A stretch of 64,000 nucleotides of DNA. It comes from Emydura subglobosa (lineage: Eukaryota; Chordata; Testudines; Chelidae). Below are positions 10,963 to 26,500 of the stretch, in pieces; position 1 is the first letter of the stretch; every line of letters starts with the position of its first letter. The stretch spans positions 5,548,837 through 5,612,836 of the forward strand of contig ML679963.1 of the NCBI GenBank assembly GCA_007922225.1. Reading direction: 5' to 3'. Position numbers and translations under genes: made by a program. The notes under the pieces are model-generated. The model searched no databases and was not told where the DNA came from. It saw only the letters and a program-made list of their open reading frames with translations.

Positions 10963-13794
10963 CTAGCTCCCAGACACGTATAACACTAAAAGGTTTTATT
11001 TTCACCACATTTATATGACACAATACTCCTAATTTCATCAGAAACTGAAAAAGTACATAAATATAACTGTTCCATGTAAAGTTATCTAAATTCAGAAATC
11101 AGCCTGCTCTATTTCTGGATGTATAAACCTGTATGCAATATAAAAATGTCCATATGCCTGTAAGTATGCAGTGCCAACACTTTTACTCAGTGAGAATGAA
11201 AGAGGCATCTACAAATGAACAGAAAATGTTGAAAAAGGGCAGGTCTGGCTCAGACAGGCAAACTGCATAAAATTCACAAACATAACTGGAGTGAGCAAGT
11301 TAAAATTTCTATTGGCCAGATTTTCAAAAGTTCTCAGCACCCAACAGCTCCCATCTTTCTCCAATTTTTAAATAATTGCACAACGCATTAACCGTGAAGC
11401 ATTATAGAACAATATCTATACATAAAAAGGAACTATACATATGGTATGCTTTTATTTTACGAAAGATGCATGTATATTCGTGGTCTGGTGCTTTTTCCCT
11501 TATACAGAAATATTCATCATTAACAGCACAACAAAATATGTATTCCAGGAAAGAGGCAAAATATGGGACAGCATTCCACGTCCTGTTCATAAGGATGGGG
11601 AAGAGATGAGACTCTGTCTTCCAAATCCTAATTCCATCAAAACAACTGGAGTGTTTTAATGACTACCTACGTTACTTCTTTGGGGCACTGACATTTATTT
11701 TTCTTCACTTCAGCAGATGAAACCCTAGTGTATTATTTTTTGGTCCTTTTACTAAGAGATGTTCAATGACAACACAAGGAGAGGATGCATAAGCAGTAGA
11801 TTTCAGGGTATCAAAACCGGAACAAACCATCAGCAGCATAAGCATGCTGTGCATAAGATATTATCTTACCCTATGTTATGAAACTAATCGGTACTCTGCA
11901 CTATCAGCCTTTGGAGGCTATGGACAAAAAGTACACAGGCCACGTAGAGCTAGGAACCCAACTCCATATTTAGTTACCCAAATACGTGGCCTGATTTTCA
12001 TGGGTGATGAATAGCCAGAGCTCTTGTTGATTTCAGATGGAGCTGTGGGTACTTGGCACCGATGAATATTTATTTGGGTGCTTAAATATGGACCATGGTG
12101 CCTAATTTTAAACACGGACCTTCGTGCCGAACTCTAAACACCTACATTTAAAATGGTTGACCTCTCTAAGTTTAATATCACAAATAGTGCATAGCCAACA
12201 TGCACCCTCACAGGAATCCCTCAAACTCAAACAAATCAGAAGCCAAGTGCTTTTATTTGAAAACAACACATTGCCAAATGCCAGCAAGATGCTTGCTTGT
12301 GTATTACAAAAGTTATTGTGGCTGAGAGACAGAGATGATTAATGCATTTATTTTTGTGCAGTTTTGACCTATTTCTCTGTTTTTCTTTTCTTTCTTAAAT
12401 CACTGTATATGTTGTGCTTCATCTAAAGGAGTTGCATTCCCACAATGATAAACATGAACAACGTCTTCCAAAAGCAATGCTGTCCAAAGAAAGGTGATCA
12501 AATCTAACTACCTGAGTAGCAATCTGTAGAACTAGACTGAAATTTGTTATTGATAAGTTGTTCATAGGGCCTGGTGCAATAAATCAATTTTGTCCAGAAC
12601 TTCTTATTCCAAACTAAACTTGTTAAAATTAACCATTTCTCCTTGAGTCCATAAAATAGACAATCAAGACTCTCTGTTCTTACAAACCTCAAATTCATGT
12701 TCTGTGTTCATTAGCATTTTTTCTCTACTATGAAATAATTTTCAATGTAATTTCTCTGGATGCTGAAAAGGTTTTATATTGTTTTCTGCTCTTGCAAAAC
12801 GAGTACTAATTTACAACTTGATCATCTTTTCCATAGCAACCTTCACCAGATTATTCCACAGATGTCTGTTGAAAATAGACTGTACACTACAGTGGGTCTG
12901 CTATCAAAATACTGAATTGGATTAATCCATCTAGCGTACTGCCTGTGCTGTAAAAATATTAGATTATACTCCGTATTTTTTCAGTTTTCACACATAAATT
13001 AGACACAGAATTTAACAATACAATCTCTATACTTCTCTAGTGACTTTCATGTAGTGGAATTCCAAACCGACCTATTAAAAAAAGGCCTATAAATAAGTAA
13101 TTCTGCCTTAATTAAGGTGAAATTCAGCCTATAGAGAGCAAGCACAAAACCTGTGCGCTATGTAAATCCCACGTAAACCCTATTCTGAGGGTTCAACTAG
13201 GACTTTAGCTTGTGCTGACCTGCCACAAAAAGGAAAATTGACAGTATATAAAAAGGCTCTATAACTGTGAGAAAGAGAAGTGCAAAGTTAATGTCTGTGT
13301 TTATCAGCCACTAAAGTATACACAAAAGTGACTTTTATGAAGGTTTATCTGTATAACAAATGTAAAACCTTGTTTATCAGTCTGCGTCATATTTATTTTG
13401 TTAATGGATTATGTGGTAGCTCTATATCCTCCTCTCCCACTCTCCTTCCCAGGACGGGCAATTTCTTTACTATTTCCACTTACCTCACTGTTTTCTTTCT
13501 GTAATTATAATCTCCCAAGTGCCTTCACTATCTATGTCACTCAATTCACATATCGAAATAAAACAAATGAAAATTCCACAATCATAATTCTAGACTGGCT
13601 TTTAAGACTGGACATTCGGAAAACACATCCTTTATGGGTGAACAACATTTTGAACTATGAGCGCTAAAACATATTAATCTTAAATATGAAAGGCTTTTGC
13701 ATCTAGAAAATACAGTATAAAGTATAACATAAGAGGTATGCAGAATTAAAACAAAAAATTATTATGCTGTCTGAATATTTTCCCAACCAGAGTG

Positions 13795-13809
13795 ATATAT
13801 ATATATATT
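13795..13809. repeat. Short (AT)n tract
   Basis: An uninterrupted AT dinucleotide run of about 7 units. Confidence 0.8.
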
Positions 13810-15647
13810 ATAAAAATATCCTCTAACCTTGTAGGCCTCTCCAAAATTCTGAGTTCCAGAAAGCATGCAACAGATGGACAGGTAGAGGTAATATCCCTAA
13901 CTTGGCACCAGTGTTGCGTTTACCAGTCATGTTTCAGACTTAAAATCTTTTGACCCAGATGTCCACTTTTTACATTTTTTATTGCTTGAACCATGTAATA
14001 TGCTGGCATTGTCTGCACTGTCAATTAAGCAGAGGGTCTAGTTTCCCCATGAGCATCTTTGCCTATGCAAAGAGTTGCTTCTTCATAAAACTTCAAGATG
14101 GTTATTATATAATTTCTATCTCAGTTACCCAATTGAGAAAAAAATAGAGACTCACTATTTTCCCATAATAATCTCCCCGTTTTGTATTATACTAAGGAAA
14201 AGAAAACGTATGTAACGTTACTAAACATACAGTGCAATATATATATTTGCTCCCTGTGATGAGGTCATAGATCTCACACAGTTTGTAGCAGGTGGCCAAA
14301 AATCTCTGGAAATGCTGCCAAGATTCTAGAGGGAAGCAGCCACTTAAGATTTGGGCTACAAATAGTTGAGCAATCAGGAATTCCAGGGGAGTGGGAAGAA
14401 GTTGACAAGCTTAGTTGTCACAAGCACCCGATTCATGAAGGAAAATAAATATGAGAAAGAGAAGGAAAGAGATTGCAGCAGCCTGAAAATCTTAGGAGAC
14501 CACATGGGTATTTCTCTCCAGCTTGCTCTCATCTCTGGGCTGTATGAAGCTCTCTCAATGTTGGATTCTGGTCTACATGAAACCCTACATAATATTCTAT
14601 CACTATGAGTACATTCGGTTGTATGAAACCTCTTCTGGTGATCCCCTATTGAAATAAACATCCTTGCAAACTCCTTCCACAGAACTGCTTCCTTCAGTCC
14701 TAAACTACCACAACTCATGTCTAGATGTCACCCATTTCACCCTTAAATTGTGTTTTTTTCAATATCATAGCTTTGGATCACATGATTTTAACATACTTTT
14801 AACATCTATATCTCCATACTTTAAAAGAAATCTGAATATTATTTTTAGTTCACACTACAAGCTTTCTAATTGTGAATTCCGATCTGCAGGAGAATCTATT
14901 ATCTGGCACACGAAAATTTAGCTTATATGTACACCCAATACAAAGTACACCCAGGCAAACTCAGTCTTCATATATAGAGTAACTTATGACTGGCTTATAT
15001 GGAGAGAAGCTTGATGAGAAAAATGTTAATTTAAATTTAAAAATGTGTTTGTGTGTTTTGTTTTAAGGTACAAAATGCAAAGCCATTGGGTTGCATCAGT
15101 GATTGGTCTGCATAAATATATATACATTTTAATTCTACAATTACAAATAATTTTTTTTTTAAATCCATTGTTCTTTTCTGGCCTCTTTTATAAAACTTGA
15201 GGATTGCACAGATTACATATACATTTTTATTTAAAAAACTGTCTCATGAACCTCAGCTTTTTATGACATATTTTCAACCTGTAGCAATTTTTTATGGTTG
15301 AGATATAAATGTCTATCTTTAATTAGAATAGGAGCTTGTAATGGAAATCTTGAGACATTTGACACACACTTAACTACGTAAGTTTCAGCACGATGTTACA
15401 CTTCTAAAATTGCATTTGGTTGAATTTTTCATATTAAGAGGTCTCTAAATCATCATTCATTCCACTTCCATTATGCCTTGTAGAATAAAAATTCCCCAGT
15501 CACTAGTATTTGCACACTGGAGTTTTTAAAAAGTCTCGCTGATAACAATGCTATCTTGTCTCAAGAATGTAAGTTAAGAAACTGTTTTAGAAAGTCACCA
15601 TTTCACATTAAACTTGCACATACAAAAAGACAAGAAGTGCTAAGCTA

Positions 15648-17971
<2,324 letters not shown>

Positions 17972-18049
17972 TTAACACACAGTAATTCTCAAAGTTAAAT
18001 TTACTACTGATCCAAGAGGTCCCTCAACTCAACTTTCATTCTAAATCCT

Positions 18050-18142
18050 GAGGCCGATTTTCAAAAATACTGAGCACTTCCAGCTCCCATTAGCTTCAAC
18101 TGGAATCATGACTGCTCATCGTTTCTGAAAATCAGGCCCCAA
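18050..18142. repeat. Short self-complementary sauropsid repeat
   Basis: 'ccgattttcaaaaatactgagcacttccagctcccatt...' on the left is mirrored by '...gctcatcgtttctgaaaatcagg' on the right. It is a foldback whose ends read ccgattttca and tgaaaatcagg. Confidence 0.65.
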
Positions 18143-19854
18143 GTGTTCCTTATCTTCTGAACTTTAAGAACAGGACTGTCTAATAATGCAGAATTGGTTA
18201 AGTTGTTTGAAAGACTCAGTAATGTACATCTGCAATCATCAGGAACAACTTCCAGATTGAATGCAAACATTTTTACACATCTTATTACTGAGTCTCTGGG
18301 GAAAGAAAGTCTAGATTCTGGGTCAATCATTATAGTTGGTTGCCATTTTCTTGCATTTTTAAAGAGGAGACACTTACAAACAACCCTAACATGTTCTGCA
18401 GTGCAGAGTTATGATCTATGTTTGGTTTCAATTCCATTGCGGGGAAAATGGGATGTGGGGAGGGAGGCAAAAGGAAGGCACATGCAGAGGATACAAGGCA
18501 ATGGAGACAACATGTATAACAATAATGCAATGTAAAAATCACTATTGCACAGAATGAAATTAAGAAATGCTGTCCTCTGGGACACCACAGAGTGCATGTA
18601 GCAGATCCAATGGTATGTAATTATGTTCAGTGATGATACCATTCAATGTTTTATTTTTCTTCTTTTGTCCTTTAAAAAAATGTGCTTTTATCATTTTGCC
18701 TGGGTGAAATGATCAAAGGCCAATCTAAACCAGGAATCTGGAGATTAATTAAAACACCAACAGTGAAGGATTATATTCTAGTTTACATGCATTCAGAATA
18801 ATTTTCGGAGCAATATTCATTTCCTCAGTTAATTCAACCACAAAACAAAAGGGCTGCCTGAGATGCTATTTTCCCTTTACCACAGTCCCAGCCTCTCTTC
18901 TCCCTCATCTGCCTGTTTCATCGCTCTCTTCTGTTTCTCTAATACTCCTTTGTACTGCAACCTTCTCCCCTTTGCTTATTTTCTTTGCTTGCTTTTTTGC
19001 TCCACAATACACCATCCTCCCTGTGAGATGTGATTTTGTTATCATACTCCTTGTTCTCATTCCTCTGAACGATGTGATCTTCAACCCCGTAAGTATATGT
19101 GAGACAATATTTTTATTGCACTATTATGGGCTCAAGTAACAGAAAACCAACAACTGACAATAAACAACTCTAATCTGGTGCACAATTATAAAGGTACTTT
19201 CTTCATTCATAGTCAGTCAGCATTTTTTTTTATTACTAACCATTTGTAAATTGGCAATGTGGCTCAGCAGAAATGAACCAGCAGTGATCAGCAAGGATAT
19301 TTCAACAGAAGCAAATTTTTTAATCAACATAATTAAAAAATCAAGTTACCATAAGAAAAAGCTAATCTAACATGCAGGATTCTTTGAGTTGGGCTTCAAA
19401 CAGTCCTCTGCCCTTGCATGCCTAGGCTCTAACCTCCCAAAAGTATTCTCATCCTCCTGTATCTCCAGCAGTCTTGTTTAAAGCTTGATCCTGCTCCTGT
19501 TGGCAAAACGCTTGGTGACGTCAACAGAGAAGGATCAAGCCCTTCCTCAATGCACAATGAAGGGAAGGGAAGCTGGAATATGATGGGAATGAAGTAATGT
19601 CCCTGGAACATTTCATGCCTTTCTTTTCAAACATTTAACATTCAGCTAGAGAGGGCAGGGAAGGAGTGCCTTCAACAAGAATTCATCCAAGGAGCAAATG
19701 TTTTTTCTAGAATGTATTGGGGAAAATTGGCTTTGTCATTTTTAAAATTGAGAGAAGAGATTAACACCTTGCAATTATACTGCATTTTCAACCAAAGACA
19801 TCATTGGGCTTCACAGATAATAGTAATACAGTATCCCAGCACCCCCAGGAGACT

Positions 19855-19925
19855 GTATGATGCCTGTTTTACAGATGGGTCAACTGAGGCACACAGAGGT
19901 TAAGCTGCTTGCTGCAGGTCACACA
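19855..19925 (-). mobile_element. MIR-like fragment, antisense
   Basis: 'gcctgttttacagatgggtcaactgaggcacacagaggttaagctgcttgctgcaggtcacac' is the reverse complement of the conserved MIR body. The run of CA repeats to its right begins exactly in the 'ggtcacacagc' motif and probably grew from it. Confidence 0.75.
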
Positions 19926-19949
19926 CACACGCACGCACACGCACACACA
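19919..19949. repeat. CA/CG-interrupted microsatellite
   Basis: (AC)n with three CG-containing interruptions (acgcacgcacacgcacac), at the edge of a MIR-like fragment. Confidence 0.85.
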
Positions 19950-20024
19950 GCAAGTCTATGGTCACATAGGAGAATATTTTGTTTAAAAAAACCTCTCAAA
20001 AGGAACTTCATTATATCGACTTAG

Positions 20025-20098
20025 GGCCTGTGCCAAAGCCACAGAAGTCAATAGAAAAACTCCCATGGACTTCTGTGGGCTTCTGATCAGGCCCCTAG
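20025..20098. repeat. Short self-complementary sauropsid repeat
   Basis: 'agggcctgtgccaaagccacagaagtca' pairs with 'tggacttctgtgggcttctgatcaggccc'; the ends are gggcctg and caggccc. Confidence 0.65.
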
Positions 20099-22714
20099 CT
20101 CTCCTGCATATGTAAGAGCCCAGAATGCCCCAAAAGAGCAATTATAATTTATTATATCAATAACCCAATACTGAACTACCACAAAGCATTTGATATATCT
20201 GACTGCTACACCTCTCATTAGACTACTGGGTCAAAAATCAGTGTTCTAAAAGTTTCCAGCTACAGATTATAAAACTGCCTTTTTCCAAAGGAACTACAGC
20301 AATTTATACTAAAATATTAGACTTGGCATTGAAATATTAAAATGTTTGCTAGATTTTTATTATACTTTTTTTTTTAAATAGCTTCTGCTGTAAAAGCAGG
20401 ATTCTCTATCATTTCTATAACAATGTAGCAATAACTACTTCCTAGTTTCTTAACTTCCAATCAAAAAGCATCATTAGATTATTAACACACAATTAGTGTC
20501 TCCTGAAGAAATGGAAGTGGAAGCTTAAATGTACATATGAATATTGTTATTTACTGAAATACACCTCTATCAATAAATTACTGTATTTAATATAGAAACA
20601 AGAGATTCTGATATGAAGTATCTTTCAGGTAATTGGTTGCATATGAAGCAAAAATTGAGTAGAAGAACCATCCAGATGTATTAATTTCTTCCTGTCAACA
20701 CTTTTGCAGATAATTGTGAATATTTTCATAGTACAATCTAAGAATAACAAAAATATTTTGTGGGGAACGTATACATCAAAAGAAAGGGAAAGAGAAAAAT
20801 ATACTCTGGGGTCAATTCTGCCCTCAGTTTCACTGGTGTAAATCTGGAGTGACTTAATAGACTTCAATAGAGTTTTTTTGAATTTACAGCAATGTAACTG
20901 GTCTTCTAATCATAAAAAATGAAAACCTTTATAGGGGCTTTTTCCACCCCAACTGCCAAAGACTTATGTTTATCTAAATACAAATATAAACACTTTTAAA
21001 GGAAATTGTATAAACTACATTATATTTATACCATAACTTTACAACATACATCTTTCAAGGCATGCATTTAAGTGCTGGTTTTCAGTGCCAAAACATTTTC
21101 TGTTCAAGATGATGTTTTGTAGACAGAAAGTGTAGACCTTATAAAACATGATTACTCATGTGGTTAAACTTAGTCCTGTTAAAAAAAATTGTGTATCATA
21201 TTTGGTTTAGACATATTTCTGAACAAATTATAATGATGTCAACAAATCCATACTGGAAAGTTTTATAACACAGGAATCTTTAATGTTACTCCCTTCCCCC
21301 CCGTCTTAATTTACCATAGAGTTTTCATTAATACATTCCAGCTCAAACTACTTTCCCTTAAAGGACTTGTAGAGTCCGATGGTTTTCAAAACTGATATAT
21401 GTGGTAAAACTGTTGGAGAAATACATTTTCATGTAACTGTGATTTTAATATCTTCTTGGAAGCTATAAATCCTAATTAATATGTGTATGTGATCAACTTT
21501 TCAAGCTTCATAAATGATAACAAAACAATAATGGTGAAGGTAAGTGGTGACTAACTTGTTTCTACTGTGAACTCCTGCTCTTTACTCCCCCTTAACCTGT
21601 CGACACCTCATAAATTTATTTTGAGTACTGAAATCATAAGCCAATTGGCCTCACTTTAATAAAAAAAAAAAATTAAATGCATATTTGAAGCATAGATACT
21701 TTCAACACATTGAATCATAATTTTTATTAAAAGGGATATAATTCAACAAGATAAAGCTAAAAAAAGAATCAATCAGTTTATAAAACAAGATAGGAAACTA
21801 ATGGGTATAAAGTATACATTGTCCTTATTTTTAATGCGTCACCTTGATGGATGATTGCACTATATTTAACAGATACCAAAAAGATCAAAGATCCTATTTT
21901 TTTAGGTATGGGTCTTTCCAAACTATTGTACAAGGACCAGCAAGGCAAAAAGTCACAGCTGATAACAATGGGACTCATAGCCCCCTCATGTGGGGCAATT
22001 TGCAGGAAAGTACAAAAAAGTAGAAGAAATCTAAGACACTCTTTCTCACGGAGACTTCTTCCTAATTATTTCATTAGTGGTGCTGGGAAGTATTCATCCC
22101 TCCACCTAATGAACAGTCTGTAGGACCAACACATAAACCCTAACAGATCCCTGGGATCTACAAGAGATCAGGACCATCTACCTCCATCCACATTGGTCCT
22201 GGACCCCCAGTACCACTTCATTATTCTCTGACTCCAACAGAGCCACTCTGACAGCCAGCAGCAGGGTGGGGTGAGGTCCTATAGAAATGGAAATTTTCAC
22301 CTTGAGCGCTGCTGCAAGCAAGAGTAGAGGAAGGGAGGTGGGGATCAGGAAGATAATACATGTCATTCGGCCCCCACCTCTCACCACACAAATCCCTCCA
22401 TGGGGTATGGCCTCAGGGTCTGGAGGAAGACACTGCCTTTATGCATGGGACCGAGATCTATGTGGATAGGATCCCCTCTGCATGTGGATCTCAGGAGCAC
22501 AATTTAGTGCTACAATAAAAAAAACATTTAGCTCTATAGGCTTCACTCTGCTTTAACTCTAATGCGAGTTGTGTCTGAATTAATAGTGCAAGATAGGGTC
22601 CTATATAGCACATCTTCAAGTACTCTACAGGCAGTGGGCCTGCTTCTACTCCAGCAGCAAATCTCCCATTAAAAGCCAAATTCGTCCTACAGAGAAGCAA
22701 AGAAAGACCAGCGA

Positions 22715-22795
22715 TTATTTAGTGAGACAGTGACCAAGGTGGCACAGAACACAGGAATTCTTGTCCCCAGTCCAATGCTCTAACCACTAGGAAAT
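22715..22795 (-). mobile_element. MIR/tRNA-SINE-like fragment, antisense
   Basis: 'agtgaccaaggtggcacagaacacaggaattcttgtccccagtccaatgctctaaccactagg' matches the antisense tRNA-derived head of a MIR-type SINE (CCTAGTGGTTAGAGCATTGGAC...). The B-box region is degraded. Confidence 0.65.
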
Positions 22796-22949
22796 AATAA
22801 CTTAAATGATTACTTATTACACGTTGTAGAAAAATAAGATTAAAAAAATGTTCATGGGTTCGCCAGATAAAATGATAAAAAGAATTAAGCACCCTACTTT
22901 TTGAGTAGCATCAAAGCTGCACAATAAATATTTAATTTTCCCTTAAATT

Positions 22950-23062
22950 TAGGTCCTAATTCAGGGAACCAGTTCAGCAAACACTTAATTCTATCACTAT
23001 TCAGGACAGCACTTAAGTCCTACTGACTTCAATTTAAAGTTAAACACACGCTAAAATGCTGT
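22950..23062. repeat. Degenerate dispersed short repeat
   Basis: 'ggtcctaattcagggaa...cacttaattctatcac...cacttaagtcctactgacttcaatttaaag' has the layout of the turtle-style elements built on 'gacttcaatgggac', here mutated in the core. Confidence 0.45.
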
Positions 23063-23188
23063 CCTCAAACAGTAACCCTTTCCTGAATCTGCATGTTCCT
23101 GAATGACAACATATAACTTATTTAAACGCATGTAAGTTTTGTACATGTCCTGGGAAAAATGAGAAGAACATCTGCTACTCAAAAGGAC

Positions 23189-23213
23189 TAAATAAATAAA
23201 TAAATAAATAAAA
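23189..23213. repeat. (AAAT)n microsatellite
   Basis: About six AAAT units in a row. Confidence 0.85.
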
Positions 23214-25825
23214 ATGCAAGCAGTTGATAAACAAGAGAAAAGCACCATTTCCTCAGATCTTACAAAAAGACTGAGAAATAACATGTAGATTTTTTCATGC
23301 CTACAGTATAACAGGAAAAATGATTATCTTAGAAATTAAAGATAATTAATCGCTGATTGTTGTAACAAATACAAAATCCTTAGACTTAACTTCTACAAAT
23401 GTCTTTTTTATTGCATCACTGTAAAATGTTTATAAAAGGATCATAGCAGTGATATCAATTTAAACTTTTTGAATTCCTATTTTGCTTTGCTGAGTGAGAT
23501 TTAAAATGGATTAAAAGTATTAAAAATGTTTTTTATCTAAGCATACAATTATACAGTACTAAATGACAGGCATTTCTCAAAAAGCTATATTTGTTTGAAA
23601 AATAAATTTTACCTTCTTAAATATGAGTCTTAAAATTGTGGTTTCATAAGTGAAATAGTTACATGAAATTCTTTTAAAACTCATTTTTAAAAAGCAAAAG
23701 ATGTTAAGATATTATTCATACTGCATTACCTGACTTCTTTTTGGGCTCCAATCTATGAGATTAAAATCTACTAATTAGGTAAAAAATATAAATTACATCC
23801 ATATGATATGATAGAACTGATCTGCAAATTACACTATATTTGGTTAATTAGTTCCATTCTATATAGTATCTATTTAGTCTTATGTTACCAAAGAATAAAT
23901 TTTCATGTTTGTTGCATTCACAAAGACACCAACTGATAATTATCTGTAACCTACTAACTGGTGAACAACTGAAGCCTCTAAAACATTAACGCATTTCAAT
24001 TTTGAAGAAAAAAGATGTCTACAATAAATCAGTAAACCAAATGGTAAATAATGTCTTTCAATGCTGCATGAAATTTACAGTTACTTTTGCAAGAACACTC
24101 AAAAATTTTATTTTTCTCAAGAATAACCATGGTGCTTTTAAATGATAAATGTTGTAAAAAAAATTAATTGTAATGTTTTGCCTAAAAACAAGTAAATGAA
24201 GACATTCTCCCAATTTCCGTGCCATGGAGAAAATAAGAAAAATTACCCCAAAAATATGTACAGGCGCTTAAATTCAACAGACAATAAGCTGTCAAATCTC
24301 TGTTCATTTTACCGACATAATTTTAAGTCTCATTAAGATTTTAATGGAAACAACGTGCCCTACATCTTTTTCACTCTCCCACCCCCAAGTGTAGTTTTTG
24401 TCCCAATGTCTGTGTAGGTAAATAAAAACGATTTTCTTGTGAGCCAATGCTGGCATCAAACAGACCACAAAAGAGTCTTGTAAAAGACAAGCAATGATTT
24501 TAGAGTCTATTATATTTCATATATTCCTCTCTTTAATCTAGGTCTTTTAATCTTGTTTCACTCTAAAATCATTTCTAGTTGACAAGTGTCTATGACTGTC
24601 TTTGTTGAAGCTAAGGGAGCCCACTTTACAAAATCTGGGCTACTGATGCATGCATCCATTTGTTAGATAATCCACATTTAAAACTTTTCATCTGACGCCT
24701 GTATATTTACTACGAAAAAACGATCAGATGGAATTTTCAGCAGCTTGGAAAAAACTACATTTACAAAAGAATCTCAGGAAGATCATTTCAGTAGGTATGT
24801 AAAAACACAGGTTATTTCACCCCAAAAGGGCCATCTTGAACTGTCCAGAACTTCGAGTTATTAGTTATTTCTCATAATATCTGCAGCACAAACGCTTTCA
24901 AAATTCATTTACATTTTAAAAACTATCTTCATGCTACAGTATAGATGCTAGCTAGTATAACCCTCACATAGTAACTATCCCCTCTATAAGAAAATTCCAC
25001 CTTATTTCCTTTTATTCTTAGCACTTATTTAATAGAAATTGGTGTCCCATTGTTCTTGTATTTGAGCTAGTTCAAACATCCCTTTCATATCTATCTTTTC
25101 CATTCTCTTAAGAATGTTGCATACTGTGAGGCTCTTCGCCCCATTTTTCCACAGAATACAGATTGAGGGATAATATTCTGACCTGGATGCAAGAAGGATG
25201 ACTGTGAACAATTCCCATTAGTGGTCATGCGATCTCCGTATGTAAATCACTACACACTTACAGTTCGTATTCCCCGCTAGCTCTTGAAATGTTCTGCCTA
25301 AGAACCTCACATCCCCGTATCACTCTAGCTATCTAAAACTATTTCCACCTCATCATTCTCTTTTTATAATAAGGTAACTAAGGGGGTATGTAATATTATA
25401 AGCACCCAGTCTCTTGTACAGAGTAACTTCTTATGGATCACATGTAATGCTTCCATGCCTGTTCAGTATATTTTGAGCTGGTTATGGCAATATGCTGCAA
25501 TGTTATATGTTTAAAACAATACATTGCATTATTACAAAAATGTGCTGACTATTAAGAAACAACATATCTTTTGACATAGTGGTAAGAACTTATGAATGTC
25601 TGTATATTTAGTGTTCTTAAAAATGTTTCATCATTGAAAATGGTTTCCTGAATGGGAAATGGTTAGTCAGTATTATATTGTTACCCATTTCTCTTCGCAC
25701 AATACATTATTCTACCTAATTTGGTTTATTACAGAGACGCCTATATTAGCTGGTGTTTTCTGTCCATAAACTGGGAAAGTGTTCAGACATTACATTGTGG
25801 GAAGGTGTTTTTTAATATATACATA

Positions 25826-25856
25826 CAGAGAGAGAGAGAGAGAGACAGAGAGACAG
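25826..25856. repeat. (GA)n microsatellite
   Basis: cagagagag... with two ACAGAG interruptions at the right end, preceded by a TATATACATA stretch. Confidence 0.85.
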
Positions 25857-26199
25857 ATATTATGTTTTTAGAACAAATATTCACCTTTGCCTAACTAGAT
25901 TTTTTAAAAATCTGTTCTAACATCTCAGCTTCTTTAAAAACTACATTTCCCTACTTTAAATATTAATGAAAATATCTACTTTAAAATATTAAATATCAGG
26001 CGAGAAAAACAGTGCATATATTTGTTTCTTGAACACTTTACGGAGAATATTGGTCCATACTTTAAAAGTTGGTGATAAGTATGCAATCCTTCCCCCTAAG
26101 GATCAGCCCATGCAGTAAAAAACAATTTGAACGTAAAGTTATTTTCAATGAGTACAGCAAATGAATTATAGGCATGCTGGGATTGAACTCAGAACTCAC

Positions 26200-26244
26200 C
26201 ATGGAGCTTTTATGGAAAAACATCCTGCTCCAAACAGATAAGGT
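26200..26244 (-). CDS. BCAS3: BCAS3 alternative cassette exon, 45 nt
   Basis: The 45-nt exon encodes A + PYLFGAGCFSIKAP + TG. With flanking bases it inserts 15 residues, including the completed Cys, between RTG and KTKPAPQ. The acceptor follows a pyrimidine tract (CATTTTTCCCCTTTACATGAAG|A) and the donor is CATG|GTGAGT. It enters after codon position 2 and leaves after position 2, so it is symmetric. If it is skipped, GG joins C of the next exon and still encodes Gly. Vertebrate BCAS3 isoforms differing by 15 residues at this point are known, so I read this as the same regulated exon. It is too short to be found as an open reading frame; recognition rests on the peptide and both splice sites. 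Confidence 0.93.
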
Positions 26245-26384
26245 CTTCATGTAAAGGGGAAAAATGCACAAAAATTAGATGAAAACTCATAATCAACAAG
26301 TACAGTGTTACTATAAAGATAAAGGCAAAGAAAATAATTTTCATAACTGTTTACGATGCCCCTGAAGGTAGGTTGAAGTCTAAT

Positions 26385-26500
26385 GTAACACAACATGCTG
26401 ATGAGCTCCAGATTCTCCAAACACTTACTCATGAGAGTAGCCCCACTGACATCCATGTGACTACCCATGGGAGCAAGTGTTTACAGGATCAGGCCCTTCA
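26385..26500. repeat. Short dispersed sauropsid repeat beside the cassette exon
   Basis: 'cacttactcatgagagtagccccactgacatccatgtgactacccatgggagcaagtgtttacaggatcaggccc' contains an imperfect hairpin (cttactcatgagagtag / ctacccatgggagcaag). It starts about 140 bp from the acceptor side of the 45-nt exon. Confidence 0.65.

Noticed and set aside
18880..19030. Pyrimidine-rich stretch considered as another L2-like fragment
   Set aside because: There is no catalytic block or LHWLPV-type motif; composition alone is not enough.
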